A stretch of 64,000 nucleotides of DNA from Thermofilum sp. NZ13. GTDB taxonomy: Archaea; Thermoproteota; Thermoprotei; Thermofilales; Thermofilaceae. The notes beneath the pieces are model-generated. The model was not told where the DNA came from. It saw nothing but the letters and a program-made list of their open reading frames with translations, and did no database searches. The DNA is taken from positions 124,001-188,000 of the forward strand of contig NDWX01000003.1 in the NCBI GenBank assembly GCA_002855745.1, in the 5' to 3' direction. Shown here piece after piece: positions 8,839 through 17,370 of this stretch. How positions within the stretch are numbered: position 1 is the first letter of the stretch; the number at the start of each line of letters is the position of its first letter. The translations under genes were made by a program, and so were the position numbers.

Positions 8839-10117
8839 CTTGCCGATCAGTGAGGCTTTAAAGCTTCAGCCCGGCGCAGAGGTCAGAGTCAGGGGCTGGG
8901 TTTACCGGAGGAGAGATCTCGGGGACAAGGCTTTCGTGGTGGTCAGGGACTCGACCGGGATAATACAATCGGTTTTCACTCCGGAGTCAAGGAGCCACGC
9001 GGAGGCCAGGCGGGTCACCGTTGAGAGCTCAGTCGTCGTGCAGGGAAAGCTCCGCGAGGACCCGCGGGCTCCAGGCGGGAAGGAGATACAGGGCGAGGAG
9101 CTGGTGATAATCGGCCTGGCTGAGAACTTCCCGATTAGGAGGGACGCTTCGAGGGAGTTCCTCCTCAATGTGCGCCACCTTGCAGTGAGGTCTAGGAAGA
9201 TGACGGCCGTCCTCAAGATAAGGCACACGGTTTTCGGCGCTCTTCACGAGTGGTTCCGTGAGAACGGTTTCTACGAGGTCCAGTGCCCCATGTTCATCTC
9301 AGCGGCTGTGGAAGGTGGGGCCACTCTCTTCCCGGTCAAGTACGTCGACGAGTCCACGGTGTACCTCACGCAGTCGTCCCAGTTCTACCTTGAGGCGCTG
9401 ATATTCAGCCTCGAAAAAGTGTACACGGTGGCGCCCTCGTTCAGGGCTGAGAAGTCAAGGACAAGGAGGCATCTTACAGAGTTCTGGCACGCGGAAGCCG
9501 AGGTAGCATGGGTGGGCCTCGAGGGTATCCTTAAGGTGGAGGAGGAGCTCGTATCCCACATTGTGAGGAGAGTCCTAGAGAGAAATAGGGAGGAGCTCGA
9601 CCTCCTAGGTAGAAACCTCGAAGGGCTGAAGCAGGTCGAGCCGCCCTTCCCGCGCGTCAGCTACGATAATGCCATCGAGATCCTGCAGAGCAAGGGCATC
9701 CAAGTCGCTTGGGGCGACGACCTGGGTGCGGACGAAGAGCGCGCGCTCACGCTGGAGTTCGACAAGCCCTTCTTCCTTTACGGCTTCCCGGAGAAATCTA
9801 AGGCGTTCTACCACAAGAACGACCCCTCACGCCCCGAGGTCACGCTCTCAGCAGACCTCCTAGCCCCGGAAGGCTACGGGGAGATAATCGGCGGCGGTGA
9901 GAGGATCGACAGGCTCGACGAGCTTGTCGAGAAGATTAAGAGGTTCGGCTTCAACCCGAAGGACTACGAGTGGTACTTAGACCTGAGAAGGTTCGGCACC
10001 GTCCCCCACGCGGGGTTCGGGCTCGGGATGGATAGGCTCGTGATGTGGATCGGCGGCCTCGAGCACATAGTGGACTCCGTGCCTTTCCCGAGAACGGTCG
10101 CTAGGACCTACCCCTGA
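8813..10117 (+). CDS. asnS: Asparaginyl-tRNA synthetase
   Basis: This class IIb synthetase charges tRNA-Asn. An N-terminal OB-fold anticodon domain (about residues 10-110, VRVRGWVYRRRDLG) precedes the catalytic core. Class II motif 2 is FRAEKSRTRRHLTEFWH, and motif 3 is in GFGLGMDRLVMW. The core reads LTQSSQFYLEALIFSLEKVY, and the YLE pattern and FYHKNDP loop match AsnRS rather than archaeal AspRS. ATG 8813 or 8822 are the likely starts; an in-frame GTG at 8795 lies further upstream. The gene faces the methyltransferase gene head to head with overlapping starts, so their promoters must lie inside each other's 5' ends. Confidence 0.88.
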   Translation: MRFMTGTGILPISEALKLQPGAEVRVRGWVYRRRDLGDKAFVVVRDSTGIIQSVFTPESRSHAEARRVTVESSVVVQGKLREDPRAPGGKEIQGEELVIIGLAENFPIRRDASREFLLNVRHLAVRSRKMTAVLKIRHTVFGALHEWFRENGFYEVQCPMFISAAVEGGATLFPVKYVDESTVYLTQSSQFYLEALIFSLEKVYTVAPSFRAEKSRTRRHLTEFWHAEAEVAWVGLEGILKVEEELVSHIVRRVLERNREELDLLGRNLEGLKQVEPPFPRVSYDNAIEILQSKGIQVAWGDDLGADEERALTLEFDKPFFLYGFPEKSKAFYHKNDPSRPEVTLSADLLAPEGYGEIIGGGERIDRLDELVEKIKRFGFNPKDYEWYLDLRRFGTVPHAGFGLGMDRLVMWIGGLEHIVDSVPFPRTVARTYP

Positions 10118-10167
10118 TCCGGCTAAACGTTTTTAAGTTGCGCGGCGATACTACGACGGAGCTTTGT

Positions 10168-10407
10168 ATGACGGTGTCAAGCGCGATCCCTTTGACCTTC
10201 GCTAGGCCAGGTGCGCTCGTGAGGGTTGTGGAGGTCCGCGGGGGGAGGGGGGCTTTCAGGCGTCTCTTCGAGCTAGGCATCATCCCCGGTCAGACTCTGA
10301 AGGTTGTGTTCAATGACGCTGGTCCCGTCGTCGTCGAAAGAGGCGGTACACGGTTCGCCATCGGAAGAGGATTAGCTGCTAAGATACTCGTCGAGGTGGT
10401 GGGATGA
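10168..10407 (+). CDS. feoA: FeoA family protein of the ferrous iron uptake system
   Basis: This small SH3-like protein works with FeoB at the cytoplasmic membrane. The 79-residue frame from ATG 10168 has the family pattern: a strand before RRLFELGIIPGQTLKV, then ERGGTRFAIGRGLAAKILV. A TTG at 10138 would lengthen it by ten residues, but a TATA-like GTTTTTAAG at about 10130-10138 would then overlap the coding region, so ATG 10168 is preferred. Its stop overlaps the feoB start by four bases (ATGA-type coupling), marking a feoA-feoB operon. Confidence 0.88.
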   Translation: MTVSSAIPLTFARPGALVRVVEVRGGRGAFRRLFELGIIPGQTLKVVFNDAGPVVVERGGTRFAIGRGLAAKILVEVVG

Positions 10408-11696
10408 AGGAAATCAGGGTGGCGCTCGCAGGCCCCCCCAACGTTGGGAAGAGCACCCTCTTCAACATGCTCGTTGGAGCCAACAGGTTTGTTGGAAACT
10501 GGCCTGGGAAGACCGTGGATAAGTACGAGGGTTACTTTGAACACATGGGGTACCGAATCAGGGTCGTCGACCTTCCCGGCACTTACAGCCTTAACGCGTA
10601 CACGGAGGAGGAGGCTATAGCGCGCGAGTACATTGTCACCGAGAAGCCTGACATCGTGGTCGTCCTTGTCAACGCTGTCTCGCTTGAGACCACGCTATAC
10701 CTGGCCGTGCAGGTTCTGGAGCTCTACGACAAAGTCGTCGTAGCGGTGAACAAGGTCGATGCTATATTGAAAAGGGGGATCCACGTCAGCACCGAGAGGC
10801 TGAGTAGGCGTCTAGGCGTTCCCGTTGTTGCGATCTCAGCTCTCAAGAGGGAGGGGCTCCACGAACTCGTGGACACAATTATCCTCGTCGCCGAGGGTCG
10901 CGTCCCCACAAGCAGGCTGGAGCTGAACTACAGGGGGCTCGACTACTTCGCGCACACCTTAGCCGAGGCTATTAAGGGCTGCCCAGGTGTCAGCAAGTAC
11001 CCTTTAAGTTGGAGCTCGCTGAGGTTGCTCGAGGGAGATGCGGAGCTGGAGCGCGCTCTAGCGAGTGAGGGGTGCGCTGAAGCTCTAAGCCTTGTCGAGA
11101 GAGTTCGCGAGAAAGTCGAGGAGGAGCTGGGCTCTCCCCCCTCTCTCATAGCGGCTAGCGTCAGGTATTCCTTCATTGAGGAGGTGGTCGCAGAGAGCGT
11201 CTCTACAACGGGCGTGGTCAAACGGGAAATAACCGAGAGGCTTGACAGCGTCCTTCTCCACCCACTGCTCGGCCCCCTGGCGAGCCTCGGGCTGATCTTG
11301 CTCGTCCTCTTGGCGACGCTTTCGGTGAACACGGGGTTTCCCCTCAAGCAACTGCTGGAGTTCACGGGTAATGAGGAGCTAGCCCAGTTTTTCGAGAATT
11401 ACACGTTAGCTGGTCTGCTGTCATCGCTCTTCGACTCTCTCAGCAAGGCTCTCAGCGAGTACCTGGTTCAGGCGGGCGTCCCGTACCCAATAGTGTCACT
11501 GATAGCTGACGGCGTCATCGGGGGGGTTGGGGCAGTCATAACCTTCCTGCCCCTCATCTTCTTAGTCTTTGTAGCCTTCGGGTTTCTAGAGGACACTGGT
11601 CTCATGGCACGCATAGCGACGGTCTACCACAGCGTTATGCGTAAGGCCGGGCTTTCGGGAAAGGCGCTGATGCCGCTACTCCTCGGCTTCGGTTGA
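10404..11696 (+). CDS. feoB: FeoB ferrous iron transporter, N-terminal part up to an in-frame TGA
   Basis: This is the G-domain and first membrane half of FeoB. The GTPase motifs are G1 AGPPNVGKSTLFN (about residues 9-21), G3 DLPGTYS, G4 NKVD and G5 SALKREG. A helical spacer follows, then transmembrane segments including the first Gate region (GGVGAVITFLPLIFLVFVAF). The frame ends ...MPLLLGFG-TGA. In every FeoB I know of, the motif here is GFGCNVPA, so TGA stands exactly where the conserved Cys codon belongs. The sequence continues in frame after the TGA as NVPAIMGTKILE without other damage. The result is either a truncated product, a split gene, a very recent nonsense mutation, or a recoded UGA. 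Confidence 0.9.
   Translation: MKEIRVALAGPPNVGKSTLFNMLVGANRFVGNWPGKTVDKYEGYFEHMGYRIRVVDLPGTYSLNAYTEEEAIAREYIVTEKPDIVVVLVNAVSLETTLYLAVQVLELYDKVVVAVNKVDAILKRGIHVSTERLSRRLGVPVVAISALKREGLHELVDTIILVAEGRVPTSRLELNYRGLDYFAHTLAEAIKGCPGVSKYPLSWSSLRLLEGDAELERALASEGCAEALSLVERVREKVEEELGSPPSLIAASVRYSFIEEVVAESVSTTGVVKREITERLDSVLLHPLLGPLASLGLILLVLLATLSVNTGFPLKQLLEFTGNEELAQFFENYTLAGLLSSLFDSLSKALSEYLVQAGVPYPIVSLIADGVIGGVGAVITFLPLIFLVFVAFGFLEDTGLMARIATVYHSVMRKAGLSGKALMPLLLGFG
11694..11696 (+). other. In-frame TGA at the conserved Cys codon of feoB
   Basis: The codons around it read GGC TTC GGT TGA AAT GTT CCC GCA (G F G stop N V P A). The conserved family motif is GFGCNVPA, and TGC or TGT differs from TGA at one base. 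The next ORF, starting at ATG 11712, is in the same frame (five codons after the TGA), and read-through would give a protein of about 695 residues, the usual FeoB length. UGA is a normal stop for neighbours (feoB's own end and the radical SAM gene). Any read-through would therefore have to be site-specific. Confidence 0.9.
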
Positions 11697-11711
11697 AATG
11701 TTCCCGCAATA

Positions 11712-12491
11712 ATGGGTACAAAGATCCTTGAGACGGATCGGGAGAAAATCATAGCCTCGCTAGTCGCGCCTCTAATACCTTGTCAGGCAAGGCTCGTGGT
11801 CCTGCTGATCCTAGTATCCGCTCTACCCGTTTCCTCGACCTCCAAGTTGGTTGCCATCGTGGCCGTCTACCTTTACTCACTGCTACTCGTAGCAGTGGTC
11901 GCGAGGGCGCTGTCCAAGCTCCTCGCACCCGGTGAGGCGCCCGAGCTCGTGCTGGAGCTACCTCCCTACCACAGGCCGAGTTTAAAGGTCATATGGTGGT
12001 TCGCTTGGGACAACACGCTGCACTTCCTCAAGAAGGCGGGTAGCGTGATTTTAGGCCTCTCTGTACTCGTCTGGCTGCTTCTGCACATCGGTCCCAGCGG
12101 GTTCACGGACGACGCCTCGGCATCCATGGCTAGAGTGCTCGGCGAGCTTCTAACGCCTTTAACGTCGATCATCGGTCTACCGCAGTGGCAGGTCGCGTTG
12201 GCGTTGCTGACCGGGTTCGTGGCTAAGGAAACCATCGCGTCTACGCTTATGGTGATAACGGGGACCCTGAACCCGGCGCAAGCGATCCAGGCCTTGTCTC
12301 TGACGCCCGCTCAGGTCGCCAGCTTGATGGTGTTTTCCACGCTGTACACCCCTTGCGTCGCCACCATCTCGGCCTTCCACGCACAGTTCCGCCGGCATAA
12401 GCTGACGGCGCTACTGGTACTCTACGAGTTCCTGGTAGCTACAATTTCAGCCATAATCGTTTATTTAGCCGTTAACCTACTCGCTTTTTGA
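11712..12491 (+). CDS. feoB: FeoB, C-terminal membrane part after the in-frame TGA
   Basis: This 259-residue frame continues the FeoB membrane domain. It keeps the second conserved Cys of the pore region (PLIPCQARLVV), the family's second Gate region after WFAWDNTLHFLKKAGSV, GFVAKETIASTL and the closing TLYTPCVATISAF. At least six hydrophobic helices are visible. An ATG at 11712 could start it independently, but that ATG corresponds to the Met inside NVPAIM, lies in the middle of a transmembrane element, and has no ribosome-binding site I can see. It therefore probably descends from one continuous feoB. Its stop overlaps the next ATG (TGATG). Confidence 0.85.
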   Translation: MGTKILETDREKIIASLVAPLIPCQARLVVLLILVSALPVSSTSKLVAIVAVYLYSLLLVAVVARALSKLLAPGEAPELVLELPPYHRPSLKVIWWFAWDNTLHFLKKAGSVILGLSVLVWLLLHIGPSGFTDDASASMARVLGELLTPLTSIIGLPQWQVALALLTGFVAKETIASTLMVITGTLNPAQAIQALSLTPAQVASLMVFSTLYTPCVATISAFHAQFRRHKLTALLVLYEFLVATISAIIVYLAVNLLAF

Positions 12492-13276
12492 TGAGCGCCT
12501 TTCTCTGGGTTGGAGGCTGGAAGGAGAACAGCCTGGTTGACGTGCTTGAGAACGTTAGCTTCACCGTCTGGCTCTCGTACTGCAACTTCCGGTGCCCCTG
12601 GTGCGCGAACTCCAGGCTTGCCCGCGGCCTCGAGAAGAGGGCTGTGGCGCTGGAAGAGATTTTAGAGGCTGTCAAGCAGGCGGCTCCCTTCGTGGACTAC
12701 TTCCACGTCACTGGTGGGGAGCCTACCCTGCAGTACAAGGCCTTGGCGGAGCTCCTATTCCGCGTGAAAGCGGATACGGGCCTGAGGGTCAGCTTCGACA
12801 CGAATGCGAGCATACCGGAGGCTATCTCCTACATCACCAGCCGAGCCGACGTGGATCACATAGCCATCGATGTGAAAGCTCCGTTATCCAAGCCCGAGCT
12901 GTACGCGCGTGTCATCGGATTATGGGAGGGGGCTGGGAAGGTGGTAGTGGAGAAGGTTAAAAGGGGGATTAAGAGCTCTGTCGGCGTCGGGGACTTCCTT
13001 GAGCTTCGGACGCTTCTCGTACCCGGGCTCATCACGGTCGAGGACGTGGCACAGATATCGCGCGAGATACGCGACATGGGTCTCGAGAAGGCCCCGCGCA
13101 TCGTTTACGTCGTGCAGCAGTTCATACCCTATGAGGGCGTTCCGGAGGAGTACCGGCGGGCACCTAAAACTCCGCGCGAGCAGGTTGTCGCTGCCGCGAA
13201 GCTCGCGTCCGAGGAGCTGCGGGGATTCGCGGACGTGTACTACAGGACGATAGAGGATGGGAGCAAAAGAGTGTGA
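12491..13276 (+). CDS. Radical SAM activase, anaerobic NTP-reductase activating (NrdG2) type
   Basis: This iron-sulfur enzyme would generate a glycyl radical or act on another substrate by 5'-deoxyadenosyl radical chemistry. The cluster motif CNFRCPWC (CxxxCxxC) lies at about residues 30-37, followed by the SAM-binding VTGGEPTLQ (GGE) motif. A partial TIM barrel follows (VDHIAIDVK, LLVPGLIT). The opening VGGWKENSLVDVLEN matches the NrdG2-like family more than pyruvate formate-lyase activators. No reductase gene is in view. It starts inside the feoB stop (TGATG), so it is coupled to iron uptake, which suits an Fe-S enzyme. It ends flush with the converging transporter gene. Confidence 0.82.
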   Translation: MSAFLWVGGWKENSLVDVLENVSFTVWLSYCNFRCPWCANSRLARGLEKRAVALEEILEAVKQAAPFVDYFHVTGGEPTLQYKALAELLFRVKADTGLRVSFDTNASIPEAISYITSRADVDHIAIDVKAPLSKPELYARVIGLWEGAGKVVVEKVKRGIKSSVGVGDFLELRTLLVPGLITVEDVAQISREIRDMGLEKAPRIVYVVQQFIPYEGVPEEYRRAPKTPREQVVAAAKLASEELRGFADVYYRTIEDGSKRV

Positions 13277-15118
13277 TCACATAGACTCTATCTTCTCGGG
13301 TGGTATCGCCGCGTGCTTGTATGCGATTATCCTGATTATGTCGGCGGCGTCCTGGAAGTCGTCCGAAGATATCTCTATCAGGTTCACGGCCTCCATGACG
13401 TTGAGAGCTGACATCAGGTCGATTTTCCCCTCCTCGACGAGCCTTCTAACTTCCTGTAGAACCTCAAACCTGAGAACGTCGACCCTCCTCTCGCCAGCGT
13501 CAATCTCAGCCGTGATGTTAACGGCGTAGGCGGGCGAGAGACGGAGCATCTGCATGTTGTCTATGAGCTTCTTTGAGAGCTTCTCCGTCTCCTCGATCAT
13601 TTCCAGGATTTTCGGCTCGAGCTTCTTGATCTCTGGGCTGTACTTCACCCACAGCAGCCTCTCGTTGCACTCTATCACGGCCCCGGCAACCTTGTCGATC
13701 TCCTCTACAAGGCGCTCGAAGTCCATCCTGCTTGAAACAGGTATGAAGCCAGACCATATCCGCCACATCAGCTCTCTCTTTATCCTGTCAGCCTTCCTCT
13801 CGAGGTTCTTTACCTCCCCCATTTTGGCCTGAGCTTCCTGAATTCTCCCGGCGAAGATGTCGCTGACGACCTCTTTCTGAACCGAGAGGATCTCGTCGAT
13901 CGTTTCGAGGTGCCTGATCACAAGGTCGAAGAAGGGCCACGTCGGCCTCGTCTCCCTGAAGAACACGGAGTAGAAGGCCGCCGTTATCGCGAGTAAAGCG
14001 CCGATGTTCGTGAAAACAGAGGAGTAGTTACCTTGCGCCCCCTGTAGGAGTAGGCTCCCTATTATGGCGCCCGTGGCATACCCCGAGTCCCTGGCGAAGC
14101 GGTAGAAGCCGACAGCGATGTCTCTCACAGCAGGAGGGCTCATGTCGGCTATGGGCGCAGGGAGCACGGGGTAGTACATCGCGTAGCTGATCCCCAGGGC
14201 CAGCGCGACGAGAAGGATCTCTGGGAACGACCTGGTGCTGGGGAGAGCGATGAGCATGAAGGCGGTTACCATGAGCCCTAGCGTGGACACGAGCCTCCTC
14301 CCGGCCCTGTCTGAGTAGGAGGACCAGAAGGGCATCGTCGCCGACCAGACGAGCAGGAGTAGCGACTGCGCGTAGCCGGCGTAGTAAACGTCGAGCCCCT
14401 TGCTCAGAACGTAAAGGGGCATAACGCCCCACACCACGCTGTCCGCAACCTTGGCCATGTGCGCCGCGATGAGGGCTGAGAGAGTGCTCGGGTTTGTGAC
14501 AACGATCCTGAGGGCTCCCTGGGGCTTGGGGGTCAAGGAGAACCTTCTCCGATCGGCCTCAGAGTACGTCTTCGTCTCGATGCTCGAGAGAGCCACGAGT
14601 GCGGCTAAACCCGATGAAACCGCTATGTAGGTCAGCGTCTCACGGGGCCCGAGAGAGTTCCACACCCACCCTCCCACGTAGGCGCCCAGCGCGTAGCCTA
14701 CGTAGCATGCGCTCTCGATGTAGCCGAATGTCAGCGAGGATCTCTCTACGCCCAGGATATCTCCAATTGCTATAGCTGAGGTGGCGAAGACGATTCCCTC
14801 CCCCACTCCGACTAGAACGTTGCCGAGGATGAAGTCCGCAGGAGGCTTGAGCAGCAGGATTACGAGAGCACCTAGGAAGTACGCGAGAGTCCCGGAGACG
14901 AGAGCAGCCTTTCTCCCTTTCTTATGCGAGATGAAGCCCGCCGCCAGGTCGAAGGTGGCCTTGAATACGCCGAAGGAGAGTATTGGGAGCAGCGTTGGAA
15001 GGCTTCCCAGGGCTTCGCTTGTGGCTACCGTGAGTATGGTCCTTTGGACGCCTGTAGCGCTGCCAATAAGCACTTCCGTCGCCAGTATGAGCAAGAGGGC
15101 TAAAGTTTCCCTGTGCAA
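13277..15118 (-). CDS. MFS transporter fused to a C-terminal PhoU/DUF47-like helical domain
   Basis: Residues 1 to about 390 form a major facilitator transporter with about 12 membrane helices, including the loop-2/3 signature SHKKGRKAAL. From about residue 398 (FFDLVIRHLETIDEIL) to 613 it becomes a soluble all-helical domain. The pattern of KADRIKREL followed by paired helices and a final SSDDFQDAADIIRIIA resembles the DUF47/PhoU-like proteins that regulate Pit-type phosphate transporters. The substrate cannot be read from sequence; phosphate or another oxyanion is a guess from the added domain. Translation seems to start at TTG 15118, with a TATA-like TTTTATAAAA (minus, about 15152-15160) upstream. 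I know of no common family with this fusion. Confidence 0.8.
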   Translation of the reverse strand: MHRETLALLLILATEVLIGSATGVQRTILTVATSEALGSLPTLLPILSFGVFKATFDLAAGFISHKKGRKAALVSGTLAYFLGALVILLLKPPADFILGNVLVGVGEGIVFATSAIAIGDILGVERSSLTFGYIESACYVGYALGAYVGGWVWNSLGPRETLTYIAVSSGLAALVALSSIETKTYSEADRRRFSLTPKPQGALRIVVTNPSTLSALIAAHMAKVADSVVWGVMPLYVLSKGLDVYYAGYAQSLLLLVWSATMPFWSSYSDRAGRRLVSTLGLMVTAFMLIALPSTRSFPEILLVALALGISYAMYYPVLPAPIADMSPPAVRDIAVGFYRFARDSGYATGAIIGSLLLQGAQGNYSSVFTNIGALLAITAAFYSVFFRETRPTWPFFDLVIRHLETIDEILSVQKEVVSDIFAGRIQEAQAKMGEVKNLERKADRIKRELMWRIWSGFIPVSSRMDFERLVEEIDKVAGAVIECNERLLWVKYSPEIKKLEPKILEMIEETEKLSKKLIDNMQMLRLSPAYAVNITAEIDAGERRVDVLRFEVLQEVRRLVEEGKIDLMSALNVMEAVNLIEISSDDFQDAADIIRIIAYKHAAIPPEKIESM

Positions 15119-15256
15119 GCAGATACCCCTACTTACTCTCCAGGAGGGGCTTTTATAAAATTATTTTTATGTGAATTCTATATAACTATTTAATGTCTCG
15201 TCGAGGTATATAGAGGATAATTTTTAAGCACCAGACCTGTAAGGTAAGCCGGTGGA

Positions 15257-16321
15257 ATGATGAGCCAGGAGAGGCTTGACGTGCAACGTTACCTGAGGGC
15301 CGGCTACAGGCTCGTTGGGGAGCACAGCGCCGTGGCCGTCTGCAGGTGGACGAAGTCGGCGATGAGGGGAGAGCGCCTGTGCTACAAGAACTGGTACGGT
15401 ATTCAGAGCCACAGGTGCGTTCAGATGACGCCTGTTCTCAACTTCTGTGATTTCTCCTGCAAGTTCTGCTGGAGGATGCAACAGCCGGGGAGGTTCAAGA
15501 TCCCGCCTAACTGGAAGTGGGACATGCCGGACGAGATAATCGATGGATCCATAATCGCCCAGCGGCTTCTGCTGATCGGCTTTAAGGGTAACCCACGGGT
15601 GACGCGGGAGCGCTTCCTGGAGGCGATGTTCCCGAGACACTTCACTATGAGCCTTGACGGCGAGCCCACCCTGTACCCCATGCTTCCCGAGCTCATAAAG
15701 CGCGTCAAGGAGAGGAACATGACCGCGTTCCTGGTAACCAACGGCTCCATCCCCGTTAGGCTCGAACAGCTCATCAAGAGGGACGCCCAGCCCACGAACC
15801 TCTACGTCAGCGTGTACGGGCCCAACGAGGAGGTATTCAACTACACAGCGGAGCCAAAGATTCCGCGCGCCTGGGAGATGGTGCAGCGGAGCCTTGAGAT
15901 CCTAAACAGGTTCACCGAAAGCAGGACGGTCATCAGGTTCACGATGGTCAAGGGTGTGAACATGACTGATCCCGACGGTTACGCTTCGCTCGTGAAGCTG
16001 GGGAACCCCATGTTCGTGGAGCTGAAGGGGTACACCTGGGTCGGCGAGAGCCAGAAAAGGCTGCCCATCAGCGCTATGCCCACGCAGGACGAGATGCTTA
16101 AGTTCGCTGAGGAGATCTCGAGGAGAACAGGCTACCAGATCAAGCTGACGGACGAGAAGAGCCGCGTGGTCCTGCTCGTGCGCGACGAGGACGCTTGGGA
16201 GAGGAACCTAAAGATGCGGGAGGAGTGGTTCAAGAGGGTCGAGAAGCTGGACGAAAAGTGGAAGAGCAAGGTCGAGGACTTCACGATGGAGGAGCACGGC
16301 TACAAGATCCTGAACTACTAG
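15257..16321 (+). CDS. taw1: tRNA 4-demethylwyosine synthase Taw1 (TYW1)
   Basis: This radical SAM enzyme condenses pyruvate with N1-methylguanosine-37 of tRNA-Phe, the key ring-forming step of wyosine synthesis. The SAM-cluster motif CDFSCKFCW (CxxxCxxC) lies at about residues 62-70. The second-cluster cysteines of the archaeal enzyme appear upstream (CRWTKSAMRGERLCYKNWYG and HRCVQ). FTMSLDGEPTLYP and LVTNGSIP follow, and the conserved GYTWVGESQKRL is near residue 258. The length of 354 residues is normal. ATG 15257 or 15260 both follow a GGTGG box. TTTTTAAG at about 15221-15229 is a plausible TATA. Confidence 0.92.
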   Translation: MMSQERLDVQRYLRAGYRLVGEHSAVAVCRWTKSAMRGERLCYKNWYGIQSHRCVQMTPVLNFCDFSCKFCWRMQQPGRFKIPPNWKWDMPDEIIDGSIIAQRLLLIGFKGNPRVTRERFLEAMFPRHFTMSLDGEPTLYPMLPELIKRVKERNMTAFLVTNGSIPVRLEQLIKRDAQPTNLYVSVYGPNEEVFNYTAEPKIPRAWEMVQRSLEILNRFTESRTVIRFTMVKGVNMTDPDGYASLVKLGNPMFVELKGYTWVGESQKRLPISAMPTQDEMLKFAEEISRRTGYQIKLTDEKSRVVLLVRDEDAWERNLKMREEWFKRVEKLDEKWKSKVEDFTMEEHGYKILNY

Positions 16322-16385
16322 AATTATGGACGATAGGTGAGCATGATTTATAAGCTGTAGGCAAGAATGTTTCTGGGTGTAGCGT

Positions 16386-17345
16386 ATGGCGCTTGAGGAT
16401 CTCAGGCTCTCGATGATCCTGACTCTAGCATTCATCTTCGGTCTAACGACGCTGGCGTTCGTCTTCCTGCTGGACGTCTTTGGCCTGGCATCGCCGCTCG
16501 CAGCGCTCATCATCGCTGTAGTGTTCAACGTTGGGCAGTGGCTTGTCTCACCGTTCCTCGTCGAGCTCTTCTACCACGTGCGGGAGCTACCGTACAGCGA
16601 GGCCCCCCACGTGCACCAGGCCTTGGAGGATGTGGTGGCGGGGAGCGGGCTGCGGGAGAAGCCGAAGCTCATGATTGCCGAGGTTCCTTACCCCAACGCC
16701 TTCGCCTACGGATCCCCCTTGACGGGTAACAAGGTTGCTGTAACGCGCGGCCTGCTAAGCACGCTTAGCAGGGAGGAGATAGCGGGAGTGCTGGGCCACG
16801 AGGTTGGGCACATTGTCCACAGGGACGTGCAGATAATGACCTTCGTATCCGTGCTACCGGCGTTCTTCTACATTCTCGGCAGGATGTTTCTCTACTCTGG
16901 AGGCGACAGGGATAGGGACAGGAGCGGGGTTATCGCCTTAGGTTTTCTGAGCCTGCTCATCTACTTTATCCTAAGCTTAGCGAACCTGCACCTCAGCAGG
17001 ATCAGGGAGTACTATGCAGACTACCATAGCGTCAAAACCGCGCCGTCACCGTCGGTAGGCGCCGCAAGGCTCATGTCCGCGCTCGCGAAGATCGTTAGCT
17101 ACACTGGTAGGATAAAGCTTCAGGGCGCTGAGCTTCGGGTTGCCGGCTTCAAGGAGCTTTTCATAGCCGACCCGGACAGAGCGGTGGAGGACATGGAGAG
17201 CCTGGAGGGCTACCAGCTTGCGAGGAGGATCGCCGAGAGGAGAGTGACGTTAGCAGACAAGATACTTGAGCTCTTCTCAACCCACCCCAACATAGTTGAG
17301 AGGCTTAGAAGGCTCGAGGAGCTGGGACGATACGAGAAGCTTTAA
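16386..17345 (+). CDS. htpX: HtpX-like membrane zinc metalloprotease (M48)
   Basis: This membrane protease of the M48 family is used in membrane-protein quality control. Two N-terminal membrane helices (about residues 10-32 and 37-60) precede PYPNAFAYGSPL. The zinc motif is LGHEVGHIVHRD, followed by two more helices, and the third ligand is the Glu of REYYADYHSV. The length of 319 residues is typical. A TATA-like TTTATAAG lies at about 16347-16355. The stop is followed 25 bases later by the probable NucS start, so the two may share a transcript. Confidence 0.9.
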   Translation: MALEDLRLSMILTLAFIFGLTTLAFVFLLDVFGLASPLAALIIAVVFNVGQWLVSPFLVELFYHVRELPYSEAPHVHQALEDVVAGSGLREKPKLMIAEVPYPNAFAYGSPLTGNKVAVTRGLLSTLSREEIAGVLGHEVGHIVHRDVQIMTFVSVLPAFFYILGRMFLYSGGDRDRDRSGVIALGFLSLLIYFILSLANLHLSRIREYYADYHSVKTAPSPSVGAARLMSALAKIVSYTGRIKLQGAELRVAGFKELFIADPDRAVEDMESLEGYQLARRIAERRVTLADKILELFSTHPNIVERLRRLEELGRYEKL

Positions 17346-17370
17346 ACGGGCCTTTTTCTCCCAGTTTCAC

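Noticed and set aside
11712-12491. Independent second feoB gene
   Set aside because: Its Met falls inside the conserved NVPAIM motif in a membrane helix, and the frame is continuous with the first half. It is kept as a feature but not as a separate functional gene.
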